A stretch of 57,770 nucleotides of DNA from Burkholderiales bacterium (GTDB taxonomy: Bacteria; Pseudomonadota; Gammaproteobacteria; Burkholderiales; Burkholderiaceae_C): assembly GCA_026400275.1 (NCBI GenBank), contig JAPLPK010000024.1:1-57770 (forward strand), given 5' to 3'. The notes beneath the pieces were generated by a model that saw only the letters and a list, made by a program, of their open reading frames with translations, was not told where the DNA came from and searched no databases. The position numbers and the translations under genes are program-made. Shown piece after piece: positions 18,280-27,626 of this stretch (within the stretch, counting starts at the first letter, position 1; every line of letters starts with the position of its first letter).

Positions 18280-19707
18280 ATGCACTACCTCTCCACCCGT
18301 GGCGACGCCACGCCGCGCAAGTTCTGTGAAATCCTGCTCGAAGGCCTGGCGCCCGATGGTGGCCTGTACCTGCCGGTGCAGTACCCGCAGGTGGATGACG
18401 CCACGTTGACGCGCTGGCGCAAGGTTTACCACGAGCAAGGCTATGCCGAGCTGGCGTTCGAGATTTTGTCGCTGTACATCGACGACATTCCGGCCGACGA
18501 CCTGCATGCTCTGTGCCGCAAGACCTATACCGCCCAGGTGTTTGGCACCGGCGAGATCGTGCCCCTGCGCCATGTGGAAAATGGTGTGTTCCTGGAAGCC
18601 CTGTCCAACGGCCCCACGCTGGCCTTCAAGGACATGGCCATGCAGCTGCTGGGCAATCTGTTCGAGTACGAGCTGGCCCGGCGCGGTGAAGAGCTGAACA
18701 TCTTCGGCGCCACCAGCGGTGACACCGGCAGCGCGGCCGAATACGCCATGCGCGGCAAGAAGGGCGTGCGTGTTTTCATGACCTCGCCGGCTGGCCGCAT
18801 GAGCCCGTTCCAGCAGGCGCAGATGTTCAGCCTGATGGACGAAAACATCATCAACATCGCCATTGAAGGCGTGTTCGACGACTGCCAGGACATCGTGAAA
18901 GCCGTGTCCAACGACCTGGACTTCAAGCGCAAGTACAAGATCGGCACCGTCAACAGCATCAACTGGGCGCGTTTGCTGGCCCAAGTCGTTTACTACTTCG
19001 CCGGCTACATCCAGGCCACCGAGACCAACGACCAGAAGGTCAGCTTCACTGTGCCTTCGGGCAACTTTGGCAACGTCTGCGCCGGCCATGTGGCACGCAT
19101 GATGGGCCTGCCGGTGGCTAAGCTGGTGGTGGCCACCAACGAGAACGATGTGCTGGACGAGTTCTTCCGCACCGGCGTCTACCGTGTGCGCGGCAGTGCC
19201 GACACCCACGAGACCTCCAGCCCGTCGATGGACATCTCCAAGGCCTCCAACTTCGAGCGCTTTGTGTTCGACCTGGTGGGCCGCGATGGCGCGCGCACCA
19301 AGGACCTGTTCAGCACCCAGCTGTCCGCCAAGGGCTATTTCGACCTGAGCGCCGACCCGGCCTTCAAGGATGCGGCTGCGCGCTACGGCTTCGTCAGCGG
19401 CAAGAGCACGCATGCCGACCGCCTGGCCACCATCCGCGATACCGACGCTCGCCACGGCATGGTGATCGACACGCATACCGCCGATGGCCTGAAGGTGGCG
19501 CTGGAGCATCTGCAGTCCGGTATTCCCATGGTGGTGCTGGAGACGGCGCTGCCTATCAAGTTCGCCGCCACCATCGTCGAAGCCTTGGGCCGCGAACCCG
19601 AGCGCCCCGCGCAGTTCGAAGGCATCGAAGCCCTGCCCAAGCGCGTGCTGACCATGCCAGCCGACGTGGCGCTGGTCAAAGCGCTGATCGAAAAAACCTG
19701 TGCTTGA
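18280..19707 (+). CDS. thrC: threonine synthase
   Basis: A 475-residue PLP enzyme converting O-phosphohomoserine to threonine. The N-terminal block MHYLSTRGDATPRKFCEIL and the PLP-lysine block PTLAFKDMAMQLLG are typical, and SGDTGSAAEYAMRGK is the phosphate loop. The ATG at 18280 sits behind AAGGA (18271-18275); a TTG 18 bp upstream is in frame but overlaps that site. It is the last gene of the aminotransferase-hom-thrC unit. Confidence 0.97.
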   Translation: MHYLSTRGDATPRKFCEILLEGLAPDGGLYLPVQYPQVDDATLTRWRKVYHEQGYAELAFEILSLYIDDIPADDLHALCRKTYTAQVFGTGEIVPLRHVENGVFLEALSNGPTLAFKDMAMQLLGNLFEYELARRGEELNIFGATSGDTGSAAEYAMRGKKGVRVFMTSPAGRMSPFQQAQMFSLMDENIINIAIEGVFDDCQDIVKAVSNDLDFKRKYKIGTVNSINWARLLAQVVYYFAGYIQATETNDQKVSFTVPSGNFGNVCAGHVARMMGLPVAKLVVATNENDVLDEFFRTGVYRVRGSADTHETSSPSMDISKASNFERFVFDLVGRDGARTKDLFSTQLSAKGYFDLSADPAFKDAAARYGFVSGKSTHADRLATIRDTDARHGMVIDTHTADGLKVALEHLQSGIPMVVLETALPIKFAATIVEALGREPERPAQFEGIEALPKRVLTMPADVALVKALIEKTCA

Positions 19708-19710
19708 ATC

Positions 19711-19762
19711 GCGCGCTAGCGCAGGTTTTATGTGCGCTAGTAGCTATCAAAAAAATAGTAAT
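19711..19762 (+). repeat. dispersed intergenic double palindrome, copy between thrC and mobB
   Basis: The element has a first hairpin (GCGCTAGCGC...TGTGCGCTAG) followed by TAGCTATCAAAAAAATAGTA. The second part pairs GCTAT with ATAG. The same two-part design recurs at 24130-24170, 47686-47744, 52180-52225 and 57511-57571. It fills nearly all of the gap between the two genes. Confidence 0.75.
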
Positions 19763-19776
19763 TGGGGCGTGGCGGT

Positions 19777-20307
19777 ATGAAGGCAGCCGTCTTCGCAGGC
19801 TTTTCCGGGTCGGGTAAAACCACCCTGGTGGAGCAGCTGATTCCGCGTCTCAAGCAGCAGGGCCTGCGGGTGTCTGTGGCCAAGCATGCGCACCACAAAT
19901 TCGATATCGACCACCCCGGCAAGGACAGCTGGCGGCACCGCCAGGCTGGCGCCTTCGAGGTGGTGGTGGCGTCTGACCGTCGCCTGGCCCTGGTGCGCGA
20001 ATTCGAGCAGCCCGAAGAACTGTCGGTGCACGCGCTGATCGCCGAGCTCAGCCCCAACGTGGATTGGGTGCTGGTCGAGGGTTTCAAGTCCAGCAATCTG
20101 CCCAAGATCGAAGTCTGGCGCGCCGCCGCACAGCAGCCGGTGCAGTACCCGGCGGACCCGCACATCGTGGCCATTGCCACCGACGTGGCCGCCGACGCAT
20201 TGCCCGTGCCCAGCCCGCACCCCGTGCTGGACCTGAACAACCCCGACGCTATAGTCGCCTGGCTGCTGCAGCACGCCCACCTGTTTGTCTACAAGGCTCC
20301 GACATGA
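19777..20307 (+). CDS. mobB: molybdopterin-guanine dinucleotide biosynthesis adaptor MobB
   Basis: A 176-residue GTP-binding protein. The Walker A motif GFSGSGKTTLVEQLIP is at the N terminus, followed by SVAKHAHHKFDIDHPGKDSWRHRQAGA, typical of MobB. It supports attachment of GMP to molybdopterin. The ATG at 19777 is chosen; a TTG at 19762 lies inside the upstream repeat. It overlaps moeA by ATGA. Confidence 0.93.
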   Translation: MKAAVFAGFSGSGKTTLVEQLIPRLKQQGLRVSVAKHAHHKFDIDHPGKDSWRHRQAGAFEVVVASDRRLALVREFEQPEELSVHALIAELSPNVDWVLVEGFKSSNLPKIEVWRAAAQQPVQYPADPHIVAIATDVAADALPVPSPHPVLDLNNPDAIVAWLLQHAHLFVYKAPT

Positions 20308-21539
20308 ACCGACCCCGCGCCCCCTTGATGCCGCTGGACGATGCCCTGGCCCAGTTGCTGGCCCAGGCGCAGCCCCTGGCTGAGGTGGAGCAGGTGTCCA
20401 CCTTCGATGCCGACAGCCGCGTGCTGGCGCAAGACCTGGTGTCGGCGTTGCAGGTGCCTGCGCACGACAACAGCGCCATGGACGGCTACGCCCTGCGCTG
20501 TGCCGATCTGGCGCGTCCGGCAGAGGGGGCCAGCTTGCCAGTTTCCCAGCGCGTAGCCGCAGGCAGCCCGGCCTTACCTTTGCAGCCGGGCACGGCGGCG
20601 CGCATCTTTACCGGTGCGCCCATTCCCTTGGGTGCTGACGCGGTGGTGATGCAGGAAGACTGCGAAGTCCAGCCCGACCAAAGCATCCGCGTGCTGCGCC
20701 CACCCCAGCCCGGCCAATGGCTGCGCCGTGCCGGCGAAGACGTGGCCAAGGATGCTGTGGTGCTATCGAAAGGTGAGCGCCTCACGCCCGCATCTACTGC
20801 GCTGGCGGCCAGTATTGGCATGGACCAGCTGCCGGTGGCGCGGCGCCCACGGGTGGCCTTGTTTTCGACCGGTGACGAGTTGGTGATGCCCGGCGAAGTG
20901 GCGCCACAGAATATGCGGCCCGGCGCCATTTACAACTCCAACCGATTCTTTCTGCGCGCCCTGCTGCAGCGCCTGGGTTGCGTGGTGACCGACTACGGCA
21001 TCGTGCCCGACCAGCGCGCCGCCACCGAGCATGCGCTGCGCGATGCCAGCCAGGCGCACGATCTGATCCTGACCAGCGGCGGCGTGTCGGTGGGCGAGGA
21101 AGACCATGTGAAACCCGCCGTGCAGGCCCTGGGCCAGCTCAACCTGTGGCAGATCGCCATCAAACCCGGCAAACCCTTTGCCTATGGCCGGGTGGGCGGC
21201 GCCCACTTCATCGGACTGCCCGGCAACCCGGTTTCCAGCTACATCACCTTCCTGCTGCTGGTGCGCCCGTTCTTGCTGAGCCTTCAAGGCGCCACCCAGC
21301 TGGTGCCGCAGGCCATGGCACTGCCCGCGCATTTCGCCTGGCCCCGCGCCGACCAGCGCCGCGAATTTTTGCGCGTGCGGCGCAACGCTGCCGGCGGCCT
21401 AGACCTGTTCGCCAACCAAAGCTCGGGCGTGCTGACCTCCGCCGCCTGGGGCGATGGCGTGGTCGATAACCCACCGGGCCAGACCATCGCCCATGGCGAC
21501 ATGGTGCGCTTCATCTCGTTGGCGGAGTTGCAGGCATGA
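20304..21539 (+). CDS. moeA: molybdopterin molybdenumtransferase MoeA
   Basis: A 411-residue enzyme inserting molybdate into adenylylated molybdopterin. Motifs include AMDGYA near residue 55, RIFTGAPIPLGADAVVMQE, FSTGDELV, SGGVSVGEEDHVK and GLPGNPVSS. The ATG at 20304 overlaps the mobB stop, and a longer in-frame opening upstream merely runs through mobB. It overlaps moaD by ATGA, giving a tight mobB-moeA-moaD operon. Confidence 0.97.
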   Translation: MNRPRAPLMPLDDALAQLLAQAQPLAEVEQVSTFDADSRVLAQDLVSALQVPAHDNSAMDGYALRCADLARPAEGASLPVSQRVAAGSPALPLQPGTAARIFTGAPIPLGADAVVMQEDCEVQPDQSIRVLRPPQPGQWLRRAGEDVAKDAVVLSKGERLTPASTALAASIGMDQLPVARRPRVALFSTGDELVMPGEVAPQNMRPGAIYNSNRFFLRALLQRLGCVVTDYGIVPDQRAATEHALRDASQAHDLILTSGGVSVGEEDHVKPAVQALGQLNLWQIAIKPGKPFAYGRVGGAHFIGLPGNPVSSYITFLLLVRPFLLSLQGATQLVPQAMALPAHFAWPRADQRREFLRVRRNAAGGLDLFANQSSGVLTSAAWGDGVVDNPPGQTIAHGDMVRFISLAELQA

Positions 21540-21787
21540 ACCTCACCGTGCTGTACTTTGCCTCCATCCGCGAAGCCCTGGGCCAGGGCCGGGAAGAGGT
21601 CATTACCGACGCTCCTACCGTGCAGGCGTTACGTGACGAGTTGGTGGCACGCGGCGGTGCTTACGCCAGCAGCCTGGCATCGGGGCGCGCCGTGCGGGCC
21701 GCACTGAACCAGGTGATGGTGGATGGGCAGGCTGTGTTGGTGGACGGGGCGGAGGTGGCGTTTTTTCCGCCGGTTACTGGGGGGTAG
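21536..21787 (+). CDS. moaD: molybdopterin synthase sulfur carrier subunit MoaD
   Basis: An 83-residue ubiquitin-like protein beginning MNLTVLYFASIREALG and ending in VTGG. The C-terminal Gly-Gly is the thiocarboxylated end that donates sulfur in molybdopterin synthesis. It overlaps moeA by 4 bp. Its partner MoaE is not encoded in the window; the next gene is convergent. Confidence 0.94.
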   Translation: MNLTVLYFASIREALGQGREEVITDAPTVQALRDELVARGGAYASSLASGRAVRAALNQVMVDGQAVLVDGAEVAFFPPVTGG

Positions 21788-21842
21788 TTCAGCGGGCGAA
21801 CGGGTTGGGGTAAGCCTGCTAGCACCGAAAACTCGCCGTACC

Positions 21843-22184
21843 TCATGCCTTCTTCACAAACTCCGACTTCAATTGCATCGCGCCTACGCCGTCGATCTTG
21901 CAGTCAATGTCGTGGTCACCTTCGATGATGCGGATGCTTTTGACCTTGGTGCCTACTTTGATGACGAGGGACGAGCCTTTGACCTTCAGGTCTTTGACCA
22001 GGGTGACGGCATCGCCATCGGCCAGCACGTTGCCATGCGCGTCGCGGACGATGCGTTGTTTCTCGGTGCTGTCTTCCACCGAATTCTGTGGCCACTCGTA
22101 CGCGCATTCAGGGCACATGAACAGAATGCCGTCTTCGTAGGTGAAAGTGGAGCCGCATTGGGGGCAGGGGGGCAGATTACTCAT
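21843..22184 (-). CDS. PhnA/YjdM family zinc ribbon protein
   Basis: A 113-residue protein. An N-terminal zinc ribbon ([21 protein letters not shown]) is followed by the compact PhnA domain ([25 protein letters not shown]...[12 protein letters not shown]). Despite the historic name, this family is not clearly tied to phosphonate degradation. It is convergent with moaD and alone on its strand. Confidence 0.92.
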   Translation of the reverse strand: MSNLPPCPQCGSTFTYEDGILFMCPECAYEWPQNSVEDSTEKQRIVRDAHGNVLADGDAVTLVKDLKVKGSSLVIKVGTKVKSIRIIEGDHDIDCKIDGVGAMQLKSEFVKKA

Positions 22185-22352
22185 GGGGCGTGGGTGCTTA
22201 GTGGTTGGGTGAAGTGATGGCGTGGGCCGGCGTCAGGCGCGCGGCTGTTACAAGCCCAATTGTCCTCTACCGCAGAAAGCATCTGCGCCACCAGCTATGT
22301 ATTTGAGAGCAAGCCTGCATCACTGTCCGGGATGCAAGGCCAACGCCGCCGG

Positions 22353-24011
22353 CTATTCCAGCTCGGCCAGCTTGGAGTTGCGCAGGCGGTTGGGGGCCAG
22401 TGCGCCGGCCGAGTCCAGGATGGGGTAGGCGATGGAGCAGATGTGCGAGTTGATGCGCTTCAATTCGCTGATCAGGTCGATGTGCAGGGAGCTGGTTTCT
22501 ATGCTGGACAGGGTGTTGTCCGTCAGCCGCACCAGGTGGGACCGCGAGTAGGCGTGCTCCAGGTCGCGGAAGCGGGCTTTTTCCTCCAGCAGCTTTTTGG
22601 CGTCGTGCACATTGCCGTTCAGGAACACGCTCATGGACAGGCGCAGGTTGTCCAGCAGGCGGGCGTGCAGCTCGCCGATTTCTTGCAGGCCGGCCTCGGA
22701 GAAGTTGCGCCGGGGGCGAATCTTCTTGTCTTGCACGTCGATCAGCACGCGTTCGATGATGTCGCCGATCTGCTCCATGTTGATGGTGAAGCTGATGATG
22801 TCGGTCCAGCGCCGGCTCTCGTCCTCGGCCAGGGCTTCGCGCGAGATTTTGGTCAGGTAGTACTTGATGGCGGAGTACAGCTCGTCCACCGTGTCGTCCA
22901 GCTTGCACAGCTCTTTGGCCAGGGCTTCGTCGTCGCGGCTGATGACCTCCATCACGCCGCGCAGCATGGTTTCCACCACGTCGGCCTGGTGCAGCGCCTC
23001 GCGTGCGGCGCAGGAGATGGCTAGCGAGGGCGTGGACAGGGCAGACGGGTCGAGGTGGCGCGGCCGCATCTGGGATGCGGAGGGCAGGGGCTTGGGCAGC
23101 AGCTTTTCCATGGCCTTGGCCACCAGCTGGGTCAGAAAGATGAAGGCCGCGCTCATGGCCACGTTGAAGGCTAGGTGGAACAGCACCACGCCCTGCGTGG
23201 TGTCGGGCATGGAGGGCTGCACATGGCGCAGCCACAGGCCGATGAAAGGCGCCACCGCCACCACGCCCATGATCTTGAACACCAGGTTGCCCACGGTGAC
23301 CTGGCGCACCTCGATGGCCGACTTGGCCGTGGTCAGCACCGCCAGCGCGCCGCTGCCCAGGTTGGCGCCTAGCACCAGGCCCAGCGCCACGTCCAGCTTG
23401 ATCACATGCGAGGCGGCCAGCGCTGCAATCAGCAGTACGATTGCCAGGCTGGAATAGGCCAATATGGCCAGCAGCATGCCGAGGAAGATTTCCAGCACCA
23501 CGTCGCTGCTGACGGCGCTCAGCAGCCCGCGTATGGCGGGCGAGGCCAGCAGCGGCTCGGTGGCGTCTACCACTAGGCGCAGGGCCAGCAGCATCAGGCC
23601 CAGGCCGATCAGCACCCGGCCTATGCGCCCGGGTGTGCCGTCTTTGCTGGACAGAAACAGCACCACGCCGACAAAGATGAACAACGGCGACAGCCATGAC
23701 AGGTCGAAGGAAAACAGCACCGACATCAGGCTGGTGCCGATATCGGCCCCGCGCATCACGGCCAGCGCGGCGGGCAGGGTGATCAGGCCCTGGCCCACGA
23801 AGGAGGATGTCATCAACGAGGTGGCCGTGCTGGACTGCACCAGCGCCGTCACGCCTATGCCCGACAGGGCGGCGGTGAAGCGGTTGCCCATGCTGTTGGC
23901 CAGGATTTGCCGCAGGTTGGCGCCAAATACGCGTAGCACGCCGGTCCGGACCAGGTGGGTGCCCCACACAAGCAGCGCGATGGCCGCCAATAAATTAAGG
24001 AGATGCTTCAT
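22353..24011 (-). CDS. Na/Pi cotransporter family protein with PhoU-like tail
   Basis: A 552-residue membrane protein. Residues 1-310 hold two inverted Na/Pi cotransport repeats; the QSS motif appears as TALVQSSTATSLMTSSF, with GADIGTS and GANLGSG as paired substrate-loop elements. The C-terminal 200 residues are hydrophilic and helical, like PhoU, and should be cytoplasmic. The likely role is sodium-coupled phosphate transport or export. It is monocistronic by context. Confidence 0.9.
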   Translation of the reverse strand: MKHLLNLLAAIALLVWGTHLVRTGVLRVFGANLRQILANSMGNRFTAALSGIGVTALVQSSTATSLMTSSFVGQGLITLPAALAVMRGADIGTSLMSVLFSFDLSWLSPLFIFVGVVLFLSSKDGTPGRIGRVLIGLGLMLLALRLVVDATEPLLASPAIRGLLSAVSSDVVLEIFLGMLLAILAYSSLAIVLLIAALAASHVIKLDVALGLVLGANLGSGALAVLTTAKSAIEVRQVTVGNLVFKIMGVVAVAPFIGLWLRHVQPSMPDTTQGVVLFHLAFNVAMSAAFIFLTQLVAKAMEKLLPKPLPSASQMRPRHLDPSALSTPSLAISCAAREALHQADVVETMLRGVMEVISRDDEALAKELCKLDDTVDELYSAIKYYLTKISREALAEDESRRWTDIISFTINMEQIGDIIERVLIDVQDKKIRPRRNFSEAGLQEIGELHARLLDNLRLSMSVFLNGNVHDAKKLLEEKARFRDLEHAYSRSHLVRLTDNTLSSIETSSLHIDLISELKRINSHICSIAYPILDSAGALAPNRLRNSKLAELE

Positions 24012-24129
24012 AGGGAGGCGCTGACTATACGCCGACCCAGTGCCGCAATTTATATGCAGGCGCCGCGCATTGGCCGGTTTGCGCCCCTGGCGCGGGCGGG
24101 TTTGGGACTAGGTGTGGTTTTGGCGTTTT

Positions 24130-24170
24130 GCGCTTGTTTTATAAGCGCAGGCAGCTATTTTTTGTATAGC
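24130..24170 (+). repeat. dispersed intergenic double palindrome, copy at end of pqq operon
   Basis: GCGCTT/AAGCGC (loop 7) is followed by GCTAT/ATAGC (loop 7). It lies just past the pqqE stop codon and may act as a terminator-like or mRNA-stabilising structure for the pqq operon. The rest of 24012-24172 shows nothing else. Confidence 0.7.
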
Positions 24171-24172
24171 GA

Positions 24173-25330
24173 TTACGCCTGGCTTGCGGGTGCTGCCAGG
24201 CCGAGCTGTCGTGAGGCCTTGGGGTCACGAAATACCAGCGGTTTGACGTTGACGCGCTGGCCGTCGGGTATCTGGGCATAGGCTACGGCTTCCTGCACCA
24301 GGTGGTGAGCGCTGGATTTGTCGCACACCGGGTCGGGGTTGGCGGCGTCGCCGGTCAGCATATAGGCCTGGCAACGGCAGCCGCCCAGGTCTTTTTCTTG
24401 TTCGGGGCAGGTGCGGCAGGGGTCTTTCATCCAGCTGTTGCCACGGAAGTGGTTGAAGCCGTCGGAGTGGTACCAGATGTCGGTAACGCTGTGCTCGCGC
24501 ACGTTGGGAAACGCGATGCCCTTGATCATCTTGGCGGTGTGGCAGGGCAGGGCCGTGCCGTCCGGGGTGATGGTCAGGAAGATGTTGCCCCAGCCGTTCA
24601 TGCACTTCTTGGGCCGGGTTTCGTAGTAGTCGGGCACCACGAAGATGATGCGCAGGGTGTCGCCCAGCTTGTCGCGGTAGGCGTTGGTGACCTGCTCCGC
24701 GCGTTGCAGTTGCTCGCGCGAGGGCATCAGCCCGTCGCGGTTGAGCTGGGCCCAGGAGTAGTACTGGCTGTTGGCCAGCTCCAGGTACTCGGCACCCAAC
24801 TCCACCGCCAGCTCGATGATCTTGTCGATGTAATCGATGTTGAGCCGGTGGACCACGCAGTTAAGCACCATGGGCCAGCCATGGGATTTGATGAGGGCGG
24901 CGGTGCGCTGCTTGAGGTCGAAGGTCTTGGTGTGCGACAGGAAGTCGTTGAGCTCGCGGGTCGAGTCCTGGAACGACAGCTGGATGTGGTCCAGCCCAGC
25001 CTGTTTGAGCGCCGCTGCGCGGGCCTCGGTCAGGCCCACGCCGGAGGTCAGTAGGTTGGTGTAGAAGCCCAGGCGGTGCGCTTCGGCCACCAGTACTTCC
25101 AGGTCGTCGCGCAGCAGGGGCTCGCCGCCGGAAAAGCCGCATTGCACGCTGCCGGCGGCGCGGGCCTCGCGCAGCACGCGCAGCCAGTCTTCGGTGGAGA
25201 GCTCGGCACTGTGGGTTGCGTAGTCCAGCGGGTTGTAGCAAAACACGCAGTGCAGCGGGCAGCGGTAGGTCAGCTCGGCCAGCAGCCACAGCGGCGGGCC
25301 GGGCTGGGGTGCTACCAGTGGTGCATTCAC
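24173..25330 (-). CDS. pqqE: PqqA peptide cyclase (radical SAM)
   Basis: A 385-residue radical SAM enzyme that links Glu and Tyr side chains of PqqA, the first step of PQQ synthesis. The SAM cluster motif is Cys24-x3-Cys28-x2-Cys31 (CPLHCVFC). The C-terminal SPASM region carries CMNGWGN, CHTAK and [18 protein letters not shown] for auxiliary clusters. The start is a GTG at 25330 that overlaps the pqqD stop (GTGA); the frame stays open upstream but that part is antisense-like noise inside pqqD. Last gene of pqqABCDE. Confidence 0.96.
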   Translation of the reverse strand: MNAPLVAPQPGPPLWLLAELTYRCPLHCVFCYNPLDYATHSAELSTEDWLRVLREARAAGSVQCGFSGGEPLLRDDLEVLVAEAHRLGFYTNLLTSGVGLTEARAAALKQAGLDHIQLSFQDSTRELNDFLSHTKTFDLKQRTAALIKSHGWPMVLNCVVHRLNIDYIDKIIELAVELGAEYLELANSQYYSWAQLNRDGLMPSREQLQRAEQVTNAYRDKLGDTLRIIFVVPDYYETRPKKCMNGWGNIFLTITPDGTALPCHTAKMIKGIAFPNVREHSVTDIWYHSDGFNHFRGNSWMKDPCRTCPEQEKDLGGCRCQAYMLTGDAANPDPVCDKSSAHHLVQEAVAYAQIPDGQRVNVKPLVFRDPKASRQLGLAAPASQA

Positions 25331-25611
25331 AGCTTGATCCAGCCCTGGCGCCGGGCGATGGCCAGAAAGTCCAGCACATCGTTGGCCAGGCCGGTCTTGC
25401 CAAAGTCGCTTTCCAGCGCATCCACCAGGGCCTGGACGCTGGTTGTGCCGTCCAAGCGTTTCATGATTTCGCCTGCGCTGCCGTTGAGCTTGACCATGCC
25501 TTCCGGGTACAGCAGCACCCAGGCGCTTTGCACGGCCTCCCATTGCAGGCGAAACAGGCTGGCGATGCGGGGGCGGGTGTCCATTTCGATGCCGGAATAG
25601 ATTTGGTTCAT
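25327..25611 (-). CDS. pqqD: PQQ biosynthesis peptide chaperone PqqD
   Basis: A 94-residue RiPP recognition protein that binds PqqA and presents it to PqqE. It begins [20 protein letters not shown] and contains [23 protein letters not shown], the usual PqqD core. The ATG at 25611 overlaps the pqqC stop by ATGA; an open frame further upstream lies within pqqC. Fused PqqCD proteins exist elsewhere, but here the two are separate. Confidence 0.95.
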   Translation of the reverse strand: MNQIYSGIEMDTRPRIASLFRLQWEAVQSAWVLLYPEGMVKLNGSAGEIMKRLDGTTSVQALVDALESDFGKTGLANDVLDFLAIARRQGWIKL

Positions 25612-26345
25612 GGCTTGGCTCCGATGATCTGGATGTCGCATTGGCTGAGCATGATGGCGTCGGCCAGCGCCCACAGAACGTCCAGCTTGAACTGCAGTAT
25701 CTGCAGCGCGCGCTCCTGCAGCGCCCGGGTCTGGCTGAAGTAGGCCAGCGTGAAGCGCAGGCCGTGCTCTACGTCGCGGCGGGCCTGGGTCAGGCGTTGC
25801 TTGAAGTACTGCAGGCCGGCGGTGTCCACCCAGGGGTACTGGGTCGGCCAGGTGTCGATGCGCTGCTGGTGGATGTGCGGCGCGAACAGCTCGGTCAAGC
25901 TGGAGGCCACGGCTTCCTGCCAGGGTTGGCGGCGGGCGAAGTTGATGTAGGCGTCCACCGCGAAGCGCGTGGCCGGGGCCACATAGCGCAGTGAAGTGAC
26001 ATCGTCGCGCGACAGGCCCACGGCTTCGCCCAGGCGTATCCAGGCTTCGATGCCGCCGGGGTCCTGGATGCCGCCTATGTCGTAGCCGTCATGGTCCAGG
26101 ATGCGCTGTATCCATTCGCGCCGGATCTCCCGGTCGTCGCAGTTCGACAGGATGGCGGCATCCTTTACGGGAATAGAGATTTGGTAATAGAAGCGGTTGG
26201 CGACCCAACCGCGCAGCTGTGCCGGCGTCAGCGTGCCAGCCGCCATCATCCGATGGAACGGATGGTGGATGTGGTAACTGCTGCTTTTGCCACGCAGCTG
26301 GGCTTCAAATTCTTCTGCGGTCCAGGGCGCCGATGTATCGGTCAT
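25608..26345 (-). CDS. pqqC: pyrroloquinoline-quinone synthase
   Basis: A 245-residue cofactor-free oxidase that performs the last ring closure and oxidation to PQQ. Typical blocks are [32 protein letters not shown] (starting near residue 20) and [31 protein letters not shown]. It overlaps pqqB and pqqD by 4 bp each, so translation is probably coupled. Confidence 0.97.
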   Translation of the reverse strand: MTDTSAPWTAEEFEAQLRGKSSSYHIHHPFHRMMAAGTLTPAQLRGWVANRFYYQISIPVKDAAILSNCDDREIRREWIQRILDHDGYDIGGIQDPGGIEAWIRLGEAVGLSRDDVTSLRYVAPATRFAVDAYINFARRQPWQEAVASSLTELFAPHIHQQRIDTWPTQYPWVDTAGLQYFKQRLTQARRDVEHGLRFTLAYFSQTRALQERALQILQFKLDVLWALADAIMLSQCDIQIIGAKP

Positions 26346-27259
26346 AGTCTGATCTCCATGCCATCAAACGCAACTTCTATGCCGCGGCGCGTCAGCTCCT
26401 GGCGTTGGGGGCTGTTTGCATCGAGGATGGGGTTGGTGTTGTTGATGTGGATCAGCACCTTGCGTGTGCCGGCGGGCAGCTGGTCCAGCCATTCGAGCAT
26501 GCCGCCGGGGCCGCTTTGGGGCAGGTGCCCCATGGAGCGCGAGGTTTTTTTGGACGCGCCCAGGCGGATCATTTCATCGTCGGTCCAGAGCGTGCCGTCT
26601 ACCAGCACGCAGTCCGCCGCTTGCATGGCGGCCCAGACATGCGGCTCCATGGCGCCCAGGCCAGGCGCGTAGAACAGCTGTTTGTCGGAGGCCACGTCGG
26701 TGATGGTCACGCCCACGTTGTCGCCCGGCTGGGGCTGGTCGCGGTGCGGTGAATAGGGTGGAGCGTTGCTGGTCAGCGGCAGGGCAGTGAACAGCAGGCC
26801 TGGCGCGCCGTCTATGCCAAATTGAGGCTGGTCGAGTGGCACGCTGTGCCAGTGGATGCCGCAGTAATGTTCGAGCACCTGGAGCACAGGGTTGCCACGC
26901 ATCAAGTCGTCGCGTACCAGGGCATGGCACCACAGCTCCAGCGGCTGGCGGTGTTCGCGCAACATATACAGGCCTGTGGTGTGGTCGATCTGTGCGTCCA
27001 TCAGGAAGATGGCGCGGATGGCGGTGTCGCGCAGTTGCCGCGCCGGCTGTAGGGCCGGGAAGCTGCGGATCTGCTGGAGAATTTCGGGGGAGGCATTGAA
27101 CAGCACCCAGTTGCTGTCGTCGGCGCTGACGGTGATCGACGATTGGGTGCGGGCCGTATGGTGGGGGCTGCCCTGGCGGTAGGCGGCGCAATTGGGGCAG
27201 TTGCAGTTCCACTGCGGGAAACCGCCGCCGGCGGCCGAGCCTAGGACATGGACTTTCAC
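26342..27259 (-). CDS. pqqB: PQQ biosynthesis protein PqqB
   Basis: A 305-residue metallo-beta-lactamase-fold oxygenase acting on the Tyr-derived intermediate of PQQ. It begins [24 protein letters not shown] with the Cys-rich PqqB signature; the metal-site region reads [17 protein letters not shown]. The start codon is GTG at 27259. A hairpin at 27297-27324 separates it from pqqA. Confidence 0.96.
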   Translation of the reverse strand: MKVHVLGSAAGGGFPQWNCNCPNCAAYRQGSPHHTARTQSSITVSADDSNWVLFNASPEILQQIRSFPALQPARQLRDTAIRAIFLMDAQIDHTTGLYMLREHRQPLELWCHALVRDDLMRGNPVLQVLEHYCGIHWHSVPLDQPQFGIDGAPGLLFTALPLTSNAPPYSPHRDQPQPGDNVGVTITDVASDKQLFYAPGLGAMEPHVWAAMQAADCVLVDGTLWTDDEMIRLGASKKTSRSMGHLPQSGPGGMLEWLDQLPAGTRKVLIHINNTNPILDANSPQRQELTRRGIEVAFDGMEIRL

Positions 27260-27296
27260 GGGGGTATCTCTTCAGGCTATGGCGTTGGCAGGCCAG

Positions 27297-27324
27297 TGGC
27301 CCACCGGCTTCATCCGGCGGGCCA
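27297..27324 (-). promoter_or_regulatory. hairpin between pqqA and pqqB
   Basis: TGGCCCaCCGG pairs with CCGGcGGGCCA (one mismatch) around the loop CTTCAT. It has no U-run, so it is more likely an mRNA-processing or partial-attenuation structure than a full terminator. PqqA is a consumed substrate peptide and is needed in excess over the enzymes, which such a structure could provide. Confidence 0.6.
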
Positions 27325-27330
27325 CAGGGT

Positions 27331-27405
27331 TCAGCGGTTGGCGATGTACATCGTGATCTCAAAGCCAAAACGCATGTCGCTGGCGGTAGGTGTTTCCCAT
27401 TTCAT
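27331..27405 (-). CDS. pqqA: PQQ precursor peptide PqqA
   Basis: A 24-codon gene encoding the ribosomal peptide from which PQQ is cut. It starts MKWETPTASDMRFGF and carries Glu16 and Tyr20 in the EITMY motif, the two residues joined by PqqE. AGGAG lies 8-12 nt before the ATG at 27405. It is the first gene of pqqABCDE and sits 26 codons long including stop plus leader from the divergent kinase gene. No pqqF or pqqG protease gene is present in the window, so PqqA trimming must be encoded elsewhere. Confidence 0.96.
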   Translation of the reverse strand: MKWETPTASDMRFGFEITMYIANR

Positions 27406-27528
27406 GGCAGGTCTCCTCAGGTGTATCCCGCAAGGCGCGGTGGACCGTACGGCCAGTCGATCTGACGGTACGACTTGCAGTGTGCCCACCGGGCGGCTGG
27501 AGTGCATCCAGATTTCATCGATTCCAGC

Positions 27529-27545
27529 CTCATGATTTTCATGAG
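27529..27545. promoter_or_regulatory. inverted repeat between pqqA and the kinase gene
   Basis: CTCATGA-TTT-TCATGAG is a perfect 7-bp inverted repeat in the 221-bp divergent gap. It could be a binding site for the adjacent response regulator or a small hairpin in either leader. Support is from symmetry and position only. Confidence 0.4.
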
Positions 27546-27604
27546 ATGAAAGACCGGGCGGCATGGGACTTGCAGAGACAGGGTGTTTTGCGACCCATTT
27601 GTCG

Positions 27605-27618
27605 CGTTAGCGCTAACG
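27605..27618. promoter_or_regulatory. 14-bp palindrome just upstream of the kinase start
   Basis: CGTTAGCGCTAACG is a perfect palindrome with a central CG, 8 bp before the kinase ATG. The core GTTAGCGCTAAC has the form of LacI/GalR-family operators. No LacI-type gene is in the window, so a trans-acting repressor or chance symmetry must be considered. Confidence 0.4.
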
Positions 27619-27626
27619 GGGAACCC

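Noticed and set aside
22267-23967. 566-codon frame in the Na/Pi cotransporter region, same strand, other phase
   Set aside because: Arg/Pro/Gly-rich composition with no domain; the overlapping frame at 22353-24011 is a clear transporter.
25331-25543. N-terminal extension of pqqE
   Set aside because: The frame is open but lies inside pqqD and has no family match; the GTG at 25330 gives the standard PqqE length.
27440-27500. sigma-54 promoter for pqqA on the minus strand
   Set aside because: One GG-N10-GC pair exists (CGGTGGG...CTGCA), but the -24 box matches the consensus poorly.
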